Source of the DNA: JAEYKI01 sp036679405
GTDB lineage: Bacteria; Bacillota; Clostridia; Christensenellales; Christensenellaceae
Reading direction: 5' to 3'
Assembly: GCA_036679405.1 (NCBI GenBank)
Contig: JAVBVZ010000033.1
Span: 13,053-77,052, forward strand
DNA length: 64,000 bases
The notes under the pieces are model-generated. The model saw only the letters and a program-made list of their open reading frames with translations, was not told the DNA's origin and made no database searches. Below, one piece after another: positions 8,053 through 17,912 of the stretch. Made by a program: the position numbers and the translations under genes. The first letter of the stretch is position 1. The number at the start of each line of letters is the position of its first letter.

Positions 8053-9381
8053 ATGACAAAATGTATCGGAAACGGAACGGTCGTTACGCATGATGGAGCA
8101 ATGCCGCTGATCGGGAACGGATGCGTGGTCGTCAGGGAAAATAAAATTGTTGATCTGGGAGAAACAGACCGCATGCGCTCAGAATACCCGGATGCTGATT
8201 TCTTGGATGCGCGGGGCGGTTTCATTATGCCCGGGCTGATCAATACACACGGACATATCTACAGTGCGCTTGCACGCGGAATGACCCTTGCGGACGCAAA
8301 ACCCTCCAGAACTTTTGCAGATATTCTTGAAAACCTGTGGTGGCGGGTGGACAGGGGACTGGGTCTTCCCGAGATCCGTATGAGCGCGTATACAACTTAT
8401 ATCGACTGTATTAAAAACGGTGTAACGACGTTTTTTGACCATCATGCAAGCGCGGGGTGCGTGCGGGGCAGCCTTAAGGAAATTGCGGATGCCGCAGCCT
8501 GCCTTGGAATACGCACTTCGCTTTGTTATGAGGTCTCGGACCGGGACGGCCGCGCCGTCGCAGAGCAGGGCATTCGTGAAAACGCAGAATTTCTTGAATA
8601 TGCCCAAAGTCAGGACAGCGATATGTTAAGTGCAATGTTCGGGCTTCATGCCTCGTTTACTCTTTCGGACGCGACTTTAAAAAAATGTGTGCAGGCCGCT
8701 CGCGGAGCGGGCTTCCATGTGCATGTGGCCGAAGGGCCTGAAGACTTGGCGGACAGCCGCAAAAAATATGGAAAACGGGTGGTGCAGCGCTTATTGGATC
8801 TTGGTGTTCTGGGGCAAAATTCCATTGCCGTCCATTGCATCCATATAGATGATCATGAAATGGATCTGCTTAAAGAAAGCAAAACCACGGTGGTTCATAA
8901 TCCGGAATCCAATATGGGCAACGCAGTCGGATATTCTGCGGCGATCCGCATGATGGAAAAGGGAATTCTGGTCGGTCTCGGGACAGACGGATATACGACA
9001 GATATGCTTGAATCTTTAAAAGTGGCAAACATTTTGCATAAGCATGAGCTTAAAGATCCCGGTGCAGCCTGGGCGGAAGCGCCGCAGATGCTGTTTCAAA
9101 ACAACGCCGCAATCTGCGGGCGGCATTTCGCGGGAGAGATGGGCGTTTTAAAAAAAGGAGCGCTGGCAGATGTGATTGTAGCCGACTATGAGGCGCCCAC
9201 GCCGGTCACGGCGGCAAACTGTAACTCTCATATCCTTTTCGGCTTGATGGGGCGGAGCGTTTCCACTACGATGATCGACGGCCGGTACGTGATGCGGGAC
9301 AGAGAAATCTTAACGGTGGATGAACAGGATATTTACGCAGAATCAAGAAGCGTGGCCGAATCTTTCTGGGACCGGGTATAA
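8053..9381 (+). CDS. ssnA: SsnA-type amidohydrolase
   Basis: The 442-residue protein, exactly the length of E. coli SsnA, belongs to the amidohydrolase superfamily (chlorohydrolase/guanine deaminase type). Metal-site motifs are NTHGH near residue 64, FHVHVAEG, VHCIHI and LGTDGY. In purine-degradation islands SsnA is a putative aminohydrolase that removes an amino group or opens a purine-derived ring. The ATG at 8053 has AAGGGGGG about 10 bases before it; a longer in-frame start at 8026 overlapping yqeA is less likely. It sits 23 bp after yqeA. Confidence 0.9.
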   Translation: MTKCIGNGTVVTHDGAMPLIGNGCVVVRENKIVDLGETDRMRSEYPDADFLDARGGFIMPGLINTHGHIYSALARGMTLADAKPSRTFADILENLWWRVDRGLGLPEIRMSAYTTYIDCIKNGVTTFFDHHASAGCVRGSLKEIADAAACLGIRTSLCYEVSDRDGRAVAEQGIRENAEFLEYAQSQDSDMLSAMFGLHASFTLSDATLKKCVQAARGAGFHVHVAEGPEDLADSRKKYGKRVVQRLLDLGVLGQNSIAVHCIHIDDHEMDLLKESKTTVVHNPESNMGNAVGYSAAIRMMEKGILVGLGTDGYTTDMLESLKVANILHKHELKDPGAAWAEAPQMLFQNNAAICGRHFAGEMGVLKKGALADVIVADYEAPTPVTAANCNSHILFGLMGRSVSTTMIDGRYVMRDREILTVDEQDIYAESRSVAESFWDRV

Positions 9382-9401
9382 CTGTAAAGGAGAAAAGAGT
9401 T

Positions 9402-12400
9402 TTGAGCGAAATCATGACCCCTATGCCGTTTGATAAACTGATTCGCTGGATGATGGAGGAATACAAAACCAATCAAAGCGTATTCGGGGTAAGAACGGAC
9501 CGGTTTTATAAAAATAATTCCAATAAGAAGTACAGGATCTTTGGGCGTGATTTGGGAAGCCCGGTCGGCGCGGCCGCAGGACCGAATACCCAGTTGGCGC
9601 AGAATCTGGTAGCCGGATATGTTGCCGGTCTTCGTTTTATGGAACTCAAAACCGTCCAGGTGATGGATGGGGAGGAAATGCGAAAATGCATCGAGCGTCC
9701 CTGCATCAATATGGCCGACGAAGGCTATAACTGTGAGTGGTCTACCGAACTGACGGTGCGCGAGGCATACGAGGAATATGTAAAGGGATGGTTTGCCTTG
9801 CATATTGCGGCGCGTGAGTTCGGCATCAGTGAAACGCCGGATTTTCTTTTTAATATGAGTGTGGGATATGATTATGAAGGAATCACTTCTCCCAAGATAG
9901 ACGGCTTTATCAACGATATGGCCGATGCAAAAGACACCGGTATTTTTAAAGAATGCAGGGCGTTTTTGCTTGCCAACCTGAATTTGTTTAAAAACATAGA
10001 CGAAACGTATGTCCGGGGCATTGAAAGCAACGTTTCTTCTTCCATCACCCTGTCTACGCTGCACGGATGTCCGCCGGATGAGATAGAGAAGGTCGCGCAG
10101 TATTTCCTGGCTGTAAAAAAGCTTCATACCTATATTAAACTCAACCCGACTTTGCTCGGGTATGAAACGGTGCGTGCTCTTTTGGACGGGATGGGCTACG
10201 GGTATATCGCTTTTGACCGCCGGCATTTTGAAGCGGATCTCAAGTTCGCCGATGCGGCGGTATTGATCGAGCGGCTTCAAAAAACGGCCTGCGGGCAAGA
10301 CCTTGGTTTCGGTGTAAAACTCACCAATACATTCCCTGTGATGATCAAAAGAGGAGAATTACCCGGAGAATTCATGTATATGTCCGGAAAGGCGCTGTAT
10401 CCGCTGAGTATCCATGTGGCAAAAAAAATAAGCCAGGCCTTCAGAGGGTCCCTGCCCATATCTTTTTCGGGCGGGGCGGATTATTTCAATATAGATAAGC
10501 TGATTGCGTCTGGAATCGCTCCGGTGACGGTGGCCACTGCTTTACTGAAACCCGGCGGCTATATGCGCGCGGGACAGATGAGCCAAAAAGCGGAGCTCCT
10601 TGTGGAGGGCCCGTTTAAAAAAATAGATACGGCTGCTCTGGAAAAGATAGCGGCGGACGTTGCGGAAGATTCCCATTACCGAAAACGCAAGGGTGCGGGG
10701 GAAAGCAGAAAGCTTCTGAGCGCATTGCCTCTTTATGACTGTTTTGTGGCTCCCTGCCGGGAAACCTGTCCGATCGGGCAGCAGATTCCCGAATACCTTG
10801 CGCTCACCGAAGCGGGCGAGTATGAAAAAGCGTTTTCTGTGATCGCAGTGGACAATCCTCTGCCGGCCATCACTTCCGAGATATGCAGCCATACCTGTCA
10901 GAATAAATGTACACGCAGGGAGTATGAAGGTTCGGTAGAGATCCGGGCGGCAAAAAACACCGTAGTGACGAATGCGCAGGAAAGCTTTTTGAAGTCGCTT
11001 GAGCCTTCGCCGATCAAAACCGGCCGGAAGGTCGCGGTGATCGGGGCGGGACCAGCAGGGATCGCGGCAGGGCTTTATCTGCGCCGTAACGGCGTGGATG
11101 TAACGGTCTTTGAAAAACGTGCCCAGCCGCTGGGCGTGGTGCGTTATCTCATACCGGGTTTCCGGGTGAGCGAAGAGGCGCTCCGTATGGATTACGAACT
11201 GGCCCGTAAGACGGGAGTGAAGTTTGTTTTTAAAGTGGACGAAGCGTATAATATAGCTGAACTGAAAAAGCAATACGACTTTGTTATTATTGCGACCGGC
11301 GCCTGGGCCAAAGGGATTTGTCCGGTCCGGGAAGGCGGGGAAAAGCTGATGGATGCTCTTGCCTTTTTGGAACAATCCAAGGAATGCGGCTGCAATATAA
11401 AGCTGGGGGAGCGCGTTGCAGTGATTGGCGGCGGAGATGTGGCTATGGATTGCGCGCGGGCGGCAAAACGCGCGCCGGGCGTAAAAAAGGTAAGCATCCT
11501 GTACCGGCGCACACGGGAATTTATGCCGGCGCAGGAAGAAGAAATTGCGCTTGCCCTTGAAGACGGTATTACTCTTTTAGAGTTGCGCTCGCCCGTATCT
11601 TACGATGGAAAAACACTGCTCGCCGAAAAAATGAAACTTGGTGAAACAGGCGCGGATGGACGGCGTAAACCGGTCGGGACCGGAGAAATTTTGCGGATGC
11701 CGTTTGATACAGTGATCAGCGCTGTGGGCGCGCGGGTGGATTCCCGGGACTTTGAAAAAAGCGGTATGGTGATGTCTGAAAGCGGATATGCCGCCTTGGA
11801 TATGAGCAACCAGAGCAGCCTTGACGGCGTATATGTGGCCGGCGACTGCCGTGCCGGAGCGGCTACGATCGTGCAGGCTGCGGCAGACAGTAAGCGGATC
11901 GCATTGCATATTTTGGAAAGATTGGGTCTTCCGAACGATTTCAAACGCGCGGACGCGGTTCGCCCAGTAAAAGAAACGGCATCGCGCCGGGGATTGCTGG
12001 CCGAAGGAAGAAACGGTCCGGAGCGTTGCCTGGGATGCGGGGCGGCATGTGAGCTGTGCTGTGAAGTATGCCCCAACCGCGCAAATGTGAGTATCATGGC
12101 GGATGGAACCCTCCAGATTCTGCATATTGACGGCATGTGCAACGAATGCGGAAACTGCGCTACTTTCTGTCCGCATACCGGCCGGCCGTATAAAGACAAG
12201 GTTACACTTTTCTGGGATCGGGAATCGCTTTTAAACAGCGAAAACAGAGGTTTTGCCTTTTTGACCGGCGGGAAACTGTTGGTCCGTGCTGAAAACGGCA
12301 ATGTTTTTGAAAGCGGCGAAGAAGACGGGCGCATTTCGGACGGGATGAGAGGCATGATCCGTGCGGTTCGCGGGCGGTATGCCTATTTGGCCGCGGGGGC

Positions 12401-12413
12401 CGGGCTCAACTGA
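9402..12413 (+). CDS. ygfK: YgfK, putative flavin/Fe-S oxidoreductase of purine breakdown
   Basis: This 1003-residue protein starts at TTG with AAAGGAG nine bases upstream. Order of parts: a dihydropyrimidine-dehydrogenase-like TIM barrel (about 1-430); a cysteine cluster of the glutamate synthase small-subunit type (CRETCPIGQQ near 452, CSHTCQNKC near 500); an FAD site GAGPAG near 548; an NAD(P)H site VIGGGDVAMD near 675; and a C-terminal pair of 4Fe-4S motifs (CLGCG...CEVCP and CNECGNC...CPHTG, about 875-925). It matches YgfK, named as a selenate reductase subunit in E. coli but constantly linked to xanthine dehydrogenase genes, and recently tied to anaerobic urate use. It likely passes electrons from NAD(P)H to a purine-derived ring. 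Confidence 0.9.
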   Translation: MSEIMTPMPFDKLIRWMMEEYKTNQSVFGVRTDRFYKNNSNKKYRIFGRDLGSPVGAAAGPNTQLAQNLVAGYVAGLRFMELKTVQVMDGEEMRKCIERPCINMADEGYNCEWSTELTVREAYEEYVKGWFALHIAAREFGISETPDFLFNMSVGYDYEGITSPKIDGFINDMADAKDTGIFKECRAFLLANLNLFKNIDETYVRGIESNVSSSITLSTLHGCPPDEIEKVAQYFLAVKKLHTYIKLNPTLLGYETVRALLDGMGYGYIAFDRRHFEADLKFADAAVLIERLQKTACGQDLGFGVKLTNTFPVMIKRGELPGEFMYMSGKALYPLSIHVAKKISQAFRGSLPISFSGGADYFNIDKLIASGIAPVTVATALLKPGGYMRAGQMSQKAELLVEGPFKKIDTAALEKIAADVAEDSHYRKRKGAGESRKLLSALPLYDCFVAPCRETCPIGQQIPEYLALTEAGEYEKAFSVIAVDNPLPAITSEICSHTCQNKCTRREYEGSVEIRAAKNTVVTNAQESFLKSLEPSPIKTGRKVAVIGAGPAGIAAGLYLRRNGVDVTVFEKRAQPLGVVRYLIPGFRVSEEALRMDYELARKTGVKFVFKVDEAYNIAELKKQYDFVIIATGAWAKGICPVREGGEKLMDALAFLEQSKECGCNIKLGERVAVIGGGDVAMDCARAAKRAPGVKKVSILYRRTREFMPAQEEEIALALEDGITLLELRSPVSYDGKTLLAEKMKLGETGADGRRKPVGTGEILRMPFDTVISAVGARVDSRDFEKSGMVMSESGYAALDMSNQSSLDGVYVAGDCRAGAATIVQAAADSKRIALHILERLGLPNDFKRADAVRPVKETASRRGLLAEGRNGPERCLGCGAACELCCEVCPNRANVSIMADGTLQILHIDGMCNECGNCATFCPHTGRPYKDKVTLFWDRESLLNSENRGFAFLTGGKLLVRAENGNVFESGEEDGRISDGMRGMIRAVRGRYAYLAAGAGLN

Positions 12414-12462
12414 GACTTACGGCCAAACTTGCAAAAATGCAGCAAAAGTTAGGAGAAAAGCA

Positions 12463-15027
12463 TTGGCTTCTTTCAAAGTGAACGGAAGACAAGTTCATAC
12501 CGGTGCAGATAAAAACCTGCTTGCTTTTTTGCGGGATGATCTGAAGATCAAATCGGTAAAAGACGGCTGTGGCGAAGGGGCCTGCGGTGCGTGCAGCGTC
12601 CTTGTAGACGGCGTTTCCAGGCGGGCGTGCACATTGCGCGTGCAAAGCCTTGACGGAAAAACCGTGCTCACGGTGGAAGGCTTTTCCGATTATGAGAAAG
12701 AAGTCTACGCATACTGCTTTTCGGTGGCCGGCGCCGTGCAGTGTGGGTTTTGTATTCCGGGAATGGTGATAAGCGCAAAAGCGTTGCTGGGCAAAAATAA
12801 AACGCCGGATAAACAAGAAATCAAAAAAGCGCTGGCAGGAAACATCTGCCGGTGTACAGGATATAAAAAAATCATCGAAGCGATAGAAATGGCCGCTTTG
12901 TTCCTGCGTGAGAACCTGCCGGTACCAGCCGGCAGCGCCGAGGGGCGGATCGCCCGGGATGTTTTTCGGATCGACACGGTTTCCAAGGTTCTCGGAACCG
13001 GCGAATATGTGGATGATATGGAAATCAAGGGCATGGTTTACGCAAGTGCGGTGAGGAGCAAATATCCCCGTGCGGTGGTGGAGGATATTGATATCTCCCG
13101 GGCCATGGAGCATATGGATACGATCACCGTAATTACGGCTAAAGACATACCCGGAAGCAATAAATCCGGGCATATCGTCCGGGACTGGGATACCCTGATT
13201 GCAAAAGGAGATACAACCCGCTATGTGGGCGATTCCGTGGCGCTGGTGGTTTCCGCCAAAAAAGAAAGCCTGGAAGAGATCAAGCAGCTCGTAGATGTGA
13301 AGTACAGGCCGCTTACGCCTGTTACGTCGCCGCAGATGGCGCTTGCGGAAAATGCGCCCCCCTTGCATGAAAACGGGAATTTGTTGCGGGAAGACCGTGT
13401 CCGGCGCGGAGAGGATGTAGAAGCCGTCTTTGCACGCTCCAAGCATGTGGTGAGCCATGTGTACAAGACGCCGCCGACCGAGCACGCATTTATGGAACCA
13501 GAATGTGCGGTTTGCAAAAACGACGGCGGAGTACTGACCTTGTATACCGCCAGCCAAAGCATCTATGACGAACAGCGCGAGATCGCGCATATCCTGGGTT
13601 TGCCCAAAGAGGATATTCACATTATTTCCAAATTGGTGGGCGGGGGTTTCGGCGGAAAAGAAGATATGAGCGTGCAGCATCACGCGGCGCTGGCCTCTTT
13701 ACTGACCGGACGCACCGTTAAGGTAAAGCTTTCCCGCCAGGAGAGTATCAATGTGCATCCCAAACGGCATGCAATGGAAATAGAAATGACGACCGCCTGC
13801 GACGAAAACGGAAATCTTACAGCCATGCGCGCGCGAATCACTTCCGACACCGGTGCGTATGCCTCCTTGGGCGGGCCGGTTGTCCAGCGGGCCTGCACGC
13901 ATGCAGCCGGGCCGTACAGTTACCAGAGTGTGGACATCCGGGGCCGGGCTGTGTATACCAATAATCCGCCGGGCGGGGCGTTCCGCGGGTTTGGAGTTAC
14001 GCAGAGTTGTTTTGCTACCGAATGCAATTTAAACGAACTGGCCCGCCTTGCGGGGATCACCCCCTGGGAGATTCGTTACAAAAATGCGATCAAGCCGGGA
14101 AAACCGCTTCCAAACGGGCAGATTGCGGATAAAGCGGCGGCTTACGGGGAATGCTTGCTGGCGCTTCGGGAGGCCTACGAGAGCGAACCGTACGCCGGAA
14201 TTGCCGGTGCGCTCAAAAACAGCGGCCTGGGCGTAGCGGTTCCGGATACCGGAAGGTGCATTGCTTCCGTGGAAAAAGGGAAACTCCATATCCGTACCGG
14301 CGCCGCACGCGTGGGGCAGGGGCTGGATACCGTTGCACTGCAGATTGCCTGCGAAACGCTGGATCTTCCGCCCGAAACCGTGTGTGTGGAAGTTCCGGAT
14401 ACCCACAGGACGCCTGATTCGGGGACAACAACGGCCTCGCGGCAGACGCTTTTCACCGGGGAAGCCGTGCGCAGAGCCTGCATACAGATCAAGGAAGAAA
14501 TGGACAGGGACGTTTCGCTTGCCGAAATGGATGGCAGGGAATTTTACGGGGAATATACCTGTATCACCGACCCGATCGATACGGATAAAGAAAATCCTTT
14601 CAGTCATGCGACCTATACGTATGGCGCCCAGGTGGTGGCCCTGGACGAAGAAGGCAGGGTGAAGAAAGTATACGCCGCTTATGATGCGGGACAGATCATT
14701 AACCGGAAAAGCACGGAAGGCCAGGTGGAAGGCGGCATCATCATGGGACTTGGGTATGCGCTGACCGAGGATTATCCCCTGGAAGGGGGCTATCCCAAGG
14801 CACGGTATAGAACGCTGGGATTATGGCGGGCGCCCGCCATGCCCGAGATGGATGTGCGTTTTGTGTGTACCGACTATAAACTTGATATGGCGTACGGCGC
14901 AAAAGGGATCGGCGAAATCGCGACCATTCCCACTGCGCCGGCAGTAGCGGGAGCGTATTACCGGATGGATGGGAAGTTCAGGACCGAACTGCCGCTGCGG
15001 GATACGCCCTATCGGAAGAAGGGTTGA
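12463..15027 (+). CDS. Selenium-dependent xanthine dehydrogenase-type enzyme (Fe-S and Mo domains fused)
   Basis: An 854-residue molybdenum hydroxylase fusing a ferredoxin domain (CGEGACGAC near 36), a second 2Fe-2S domain (CGFCIPG near 93, CRCTGY near 129) and the large molybdopterin part (GGFGGKED near 393, RGFG near 507, GIGE with the catalytic Glu near 817). There is no FAD domain. This layout matches the selenium-dependent xanthine dehydrogenase family and E. coli XdhD. It likely interconverts urate, xanthine or 2,8-dioxopurine, with YgfK as electron partner. I chose TTG at 12463 with TAGGAG six bases earlier; an in-frame ATG at 12361 lies inside ygfK and is unlikely. No in-frame selenocysteine is needed, since selenium sits in the cofactor. 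Confidence 0.9.
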   Translation: MASFKVNGRQVHTGADKNLLAFLRDDLKIKSVKDGCGEGACGACSVLVDGVSRRACTLRVQSLDGKTVLTVEGFSDYEKEVYAYCFSVAGAVQCGFCIPGMVISAKALLGKNKTPDKQEIKKALAGNICRCTGYKKIIEAIEMAALFLRENLPVPAGSAEGRIARDVFRIDTVSKVLGTGEYVDDMEIKGMVYASAVRSKYPRAVVEDIDISRAMEHMDTITVITAKDIPGSNKSGHIVRDWDTLIAKGDTTRYVGDSVALVVSAKKESLEEIKQLVDVKYRPLTPVTSPQMALAENAPPLHENGNLLREDRVRRGEDVEAVFARSKHVVSHVYKTPPTEHAFMEPECAVCKNDGGVLTLYTASQSIYDEQREIAHILGLPKEDIHIISKLVGGGFGGKEDMSVQHHAALASLLTGRTVKVKLSRQESINVHPKRHAMEIEMTTACDENGNLTAMRARITSDTGAYASLGGPVVQRACTHAAGPYSYQSVDIRGRAVYTNNPPGGAFRGFGVTQSCFATECNLNELARLAGITPWEIRYKNAIKPGKPLPNGQIADKAAAYGECLLALREAYESEPYAGIAGALKNSGLGVAVPDTGRCIASVEKGKLHIRTGAARVGQGLDTVALQIACETLDLPPETVCVEVPDTHRTPDSGTTTASRQTLFTGEAVRRACIQIKEEMDRDVSLAEMDGREFYGEYTCITDPIDTDKENPFSHATYTYGAQVVALDEEGRVKKVYAAYDAGQIINRKSTEGQVEGGIIMGLGYALTEDYPLEGGYPKARYRTLGLWRAPAMPEMDVRFVCTDYKLDMAYGAKGIGEIATIPTAPAVAGAYYRMDGKFRTELPLRDTPYRKKG

Positions 15028-15031
15028 TCAT

Positions 15032-16402
15032 ATGGTTATCAAAAACGGATGGGTCGTAACGCCGAAGGGTGTTTTGAAAACGGATATAAAGATCCAAAAA
15101 GGCGTGATTGCTTCGGTCGGTGAAGATCTTGATGATCACGAAGTGCTGGATGCGTCAGGCAAATATGTCTTGCCCGGCGGGATAGACGTGCATACCCATA
15201 TGGATCTGGATGTGGGGATCGCCCGGGCACAGGACGATTTTTATACGGGAACGCTGGCCGCGGCCTGCGGAGGAACGACGACGATCGTGGACCATCCGGG
15301 GTTCGGCCCCAAAGGATGTGCGCTGGGCTACCAGATCGAACGCTATCACGAATTGGCGGCAGGCAAGGCGGTGGTGGACTATTCCTTCCACGGCGTGATC
15401 CAGCATGTAAACGGAGATGTCCTGGCCGGGATGGAAACGCTGGCGGCGGAAGGGGTTACCAGCTTCAAGATTTATATGACATATGATTATAAGATTGGTG
15501 ACGCGGATATATATACGGTCTTAAAACGTGCAAAAGAGCTCGGCGTATTGATTGCCGTACATCCCGAAAACGACGGGATTGTCACGCGCCGGCGTGCCGA
15601 ACTTCCGGCCGAAGGCCATACGGCGCCCATATACCACGAGCGGAGCCGCCCGGAGGTATGCGAAGCGGAGGCGGTGAACCGGGCTTGCATGATCTCGGCT
15701 GCGGCCGGCGACGCGCCCCTTTACATTGTGCATCTTTCCAACCGTTTGGCAATGGAATATGTTTGCAAAGCCGAGCAAAATGGGCTTAGGAACGTTTTTG
15801 TGGAAACCTGCCCGCAATATCTTGCGCTCGATGAATCCATGTATCTGCGGGAGGATGGCCTGAAGTTTATTTTAAGCCCGCCGCTGCGGAAAAAAGAAAA
15901 CAACGCTCTTTTATGGGAAGACATTGAAGCCGGCCGTATCGATACGGTGGCGACCGACCACTGCCCGTTTGACTACGCGCTCAAGAAAAAAATGGGGCAA
16001 GAGGATTTTACAAAATGTCCAAACGGTCTGCCCGGCGTGGAACTGCGTTTCCCTCTTATGTTTTCGGAGGGCGTTTTGAAAAACAGAATTTCGCCTGAAC
16101 GGTTTGCAGAGCTTTGTTCCACACGGCCCGCCCGGCTTTTCGGAATGTATCCAAAGAAAGGCCTGATTGCCCCGGGGAGCGATGCGGATATCACGGTACT
16201 GGATCCGGGGGCAGGTTATACGGTGCGCCACGCGGATCTGCATGAACGGGTGGACTATACTCCGTATGAAGGCAGAGAACTTTTATGCAGAGTGGATACC
16301 GTCATCTCCAGAGGAGAGGTGATCGTGCGTGAAAACCGGTTTACAGGAGATATGGGAAGGGGCCGTTTTTTAAAACGGGGCAAACCAATCCTTGAATCAT
16401 AA
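15032..16402 (+). CDS. hyuA: HyuA-type hydantoinase/dihydropyrimidinase
   Basis: A 456-residue cyclic amidohydrolase with the zinc-site HTHMDL near residue 53, a carboxylatable Lys in SFKIYMTYDY near 146, HPEND, an IVHLSN segment, and ATDHCPF near 307. Hydantoinases open hydantoin or dihydropyrimidine rings; here it would open a ring product of purine cleavage. GAAGGG eight bases before the ATG supports the start, four bases after the dehydrogenase stop. The length agrees with E. coli HyuA (461 residues). Confidence 0.9.
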   Translation: MVIKNGWVVTPKGVLKTDIKIQKGVIASVGEDLDDHEVLDASGKYVLPGGIDVHTHMDLDVGIARAQDDFYTGTLAAACGGTTTIVDHPGFGPKGCALGYQIERYHELAAGKAVVDYSFHGVIQHVNGDVLAGMETLAAEGVTSFKIYMTYDYKIGDADIYTVLKRAKELGVLIAVHPENDGIVTRRRAELPAEGHTAPIYHERSRPEVCEAEAVNRACMISAAAGDAPLYIVHLSNRLAMEYVCKAEQNGLRNVFVETCPQYLALDESMYLREDGLKFILSPPLRKKENNALLWEDIEAGRIDTVATDHCPFDYALKKKMGQEDFTKCPNGLPGVELRFPLMFSEGVLKNRISPERFAELCSTRPARLFGMYPKKGLIAPGSDADITVLDPGAGYTVRHADLHERVDYTPYEGRELLCRVDTVISRGEVIVRENRFTGDMGRGRFLKRGKPILES

Positions 16403-16435
16403 AAACTGACTTCAAAAAAATTTAAGGAGAATGAA

Positions 16436-17911
16436 ATGAGCAAGTATGAGCTGATCGATTTATCGGTGGATGAAAAAAGGCTGCCCAGGGCTGTGAAACG
16501 GGCCGCTGAGCGGGGCATCATGATCCCGACCTTTGCCCAGATGAAAAATCCGGATCTTATTCCGGAGGATGTAAAAGAAAAACTGAAGAATGTCGGGCTT
16601 TGGGATGTCAATCCCCTGAATCTGTACCGGATCACCTGGCGGAATCAGCCGGTGGAAAAAGGCGGGCTTTTCGGCGGCGTGAATTATCTTGAATTCCCTT
16701 CGGAAATCACCGGCGTTAAAGCTAAGATTATAGCCATCAGCGGAAAGTGGTTTCCCACCGGCGCACATAAAGTCGGCGCGGCCTTTGGTTGCCTTGTTCC
16801 GCGTCTGGTGACCGGTCAGTTTGATCCGACCGCCCAAAAAGCTGTATGGCCCTCCACGGGGAATTATTGCCGGGGCGGCGCATATGATTCTTCTTTGCTG
16901 GCCTGTGAATCCATTGCGATCCTGCCCGAAGGAATGAGCAGCGAACGGTTTGAATGGCTCAAAAGTGTGGCCGGAGAGACCATCAAAACGCCGGGCACAG
17001 AGAGTAATGTGAAAGAAATTTTCGACAAATGCTGGGAACTTAGAAAATCCGGTGAAGATCTTATGATTTTCAACCAGTTTGAAGAATTCGGCAACTATCT
17101 GTGGCATCACGAGGTGACGGGGGAGGCTATTAAAAGCGTACTCGATCAGGTGATGGATGAAAACATGAATTATCACGGGTTTGTGAGCGCAACCGGTTCG
17201 GCCGGGACGATTGCCGCGGGCGACTATTTAAAGAAGCTTTATCCCAAAAGCAGGATTGCCGCTTCCGAAGCTTTGCAGTGCCCCACTATTTATATGAACG
17301 GTTTCGGTGCGCACCGTATCGAAGGCATCGGCGACAAGCATATTCCCTGGATACACAACGTGAAAAACACCGATGTGGCGGTAGCCGTGGACGATGAGAT
17401 CCCAATGCAGTGGATACGCATGTTTAATGAGCCTGAAGGCTTAAAGCTGCTGCGCGAAAAAGGCGTATCCGAAGAGCTTATTAAAAAACTGGATTGGGTA
17501 GGCATTTCCGGTGCTTCCAACCTGATCTCGGCTATCAAATACGCAAAATACTTTGAGCTTAAGGAAAACGACGTGGTGATGACCGTGCTGACAGATTCTA
17601 TTGATATGTATAAAAGCCGTCTTTCGGAACTCAATGAAGAAGAAGGACCGTTTGACGCCGTTGCGGCCCATGCGGTCAATGCTCGGTATTTTGATGGGAT
17701 TGGGATTGATTATATCAAAGAGCTCAATTACTACGACCGCAAGGCGGTGCATAATTTAAAATATTACACCTGGGTCGAGCAGCAGGGTAAAACGTATGAA
17801 GAGATTCTGGCGCAGTGGGAAGACGACAGTTATTGGACGGATATCCCCAAAGCCGCGCCTGTGTTGGATGAGCTGATCGAGGCCTTTAACAAAAAAGTGG
17901 CGGAGATATAA
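16436..17911 (+). CDS. Fold-type II PLP-dependent enzyme, function unassigned
   Basis: A 491-residue cytoplasmic protein of the tryptophan synthase beta/cysteine synthase superfamily. The PLP lysine is likely in PTGAHKVGA near residue 113, and the phosphate-binding Gly-rich loop is ATGSAGT near 252-257. It is about 100-150 residues longer than cysteine synthase and has a long acidic C-terminus. It lies between hyuA and ygeX, with one base between its stop and the ygeX ATG. The E. coli locus has only YgeX here. It could be a second lyase or mutase acting on diaminopropionate or an N-carbamoyl or formyl derivative of it; this is inference. I do not recognise a named family. Confidence 0.8.
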   Translation: MSKYELIDLSVDEKRLPRAVKRAAERGIMIPTFAQMKNPDLIPEDVKEKLKNVGLWDVNPLNLYRITWRNQPVEKGGLFGGVNYLEFPSEITGVKAKIIAISGKWFPTGAHKVGAAFGCLVPRLVTGQFDPTAQKAVWPSTGNYCRGGAYDSSLLACESIAILPEGMSSERFEWLKSVAGETIKTPGTESNVKEIFDKCWELRKSGEDLMIFNQFEEFGNYLWHHEVTGEAIKSVLDQVMDENMNYHGFVSATGSAGTIAAGDYLKKLYPKSRIAASEALQCPTIYMNGFGAHRIEGIGDKHIPWIHNVKNTDVAVAVDDEIPMQWIRMFNEPEGLKLLREKGVSEELIKKLDWVGISGASNLISAIKYAKYFELKENDVVMTVLTDSIDMYKSRLSELNEEEGPFDAVAAHAVNARYFDGIGIDYIKELNYYDRKAVHNLKYYTWVEQQGKTYEEILAQWEDDSYWTDIPKAAPVLDELIEAFNKKVAEI

Positions 17912-17912
17912 A

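Noticed and set aside
12361..12462. ATG start for the fused molybdenum hydroxylase inside ygfK
   Set aside because: The 34 extra residues are not part of a ferredoxin domain and no binding site precedes it; TTG at 12463 has TAGGAG.
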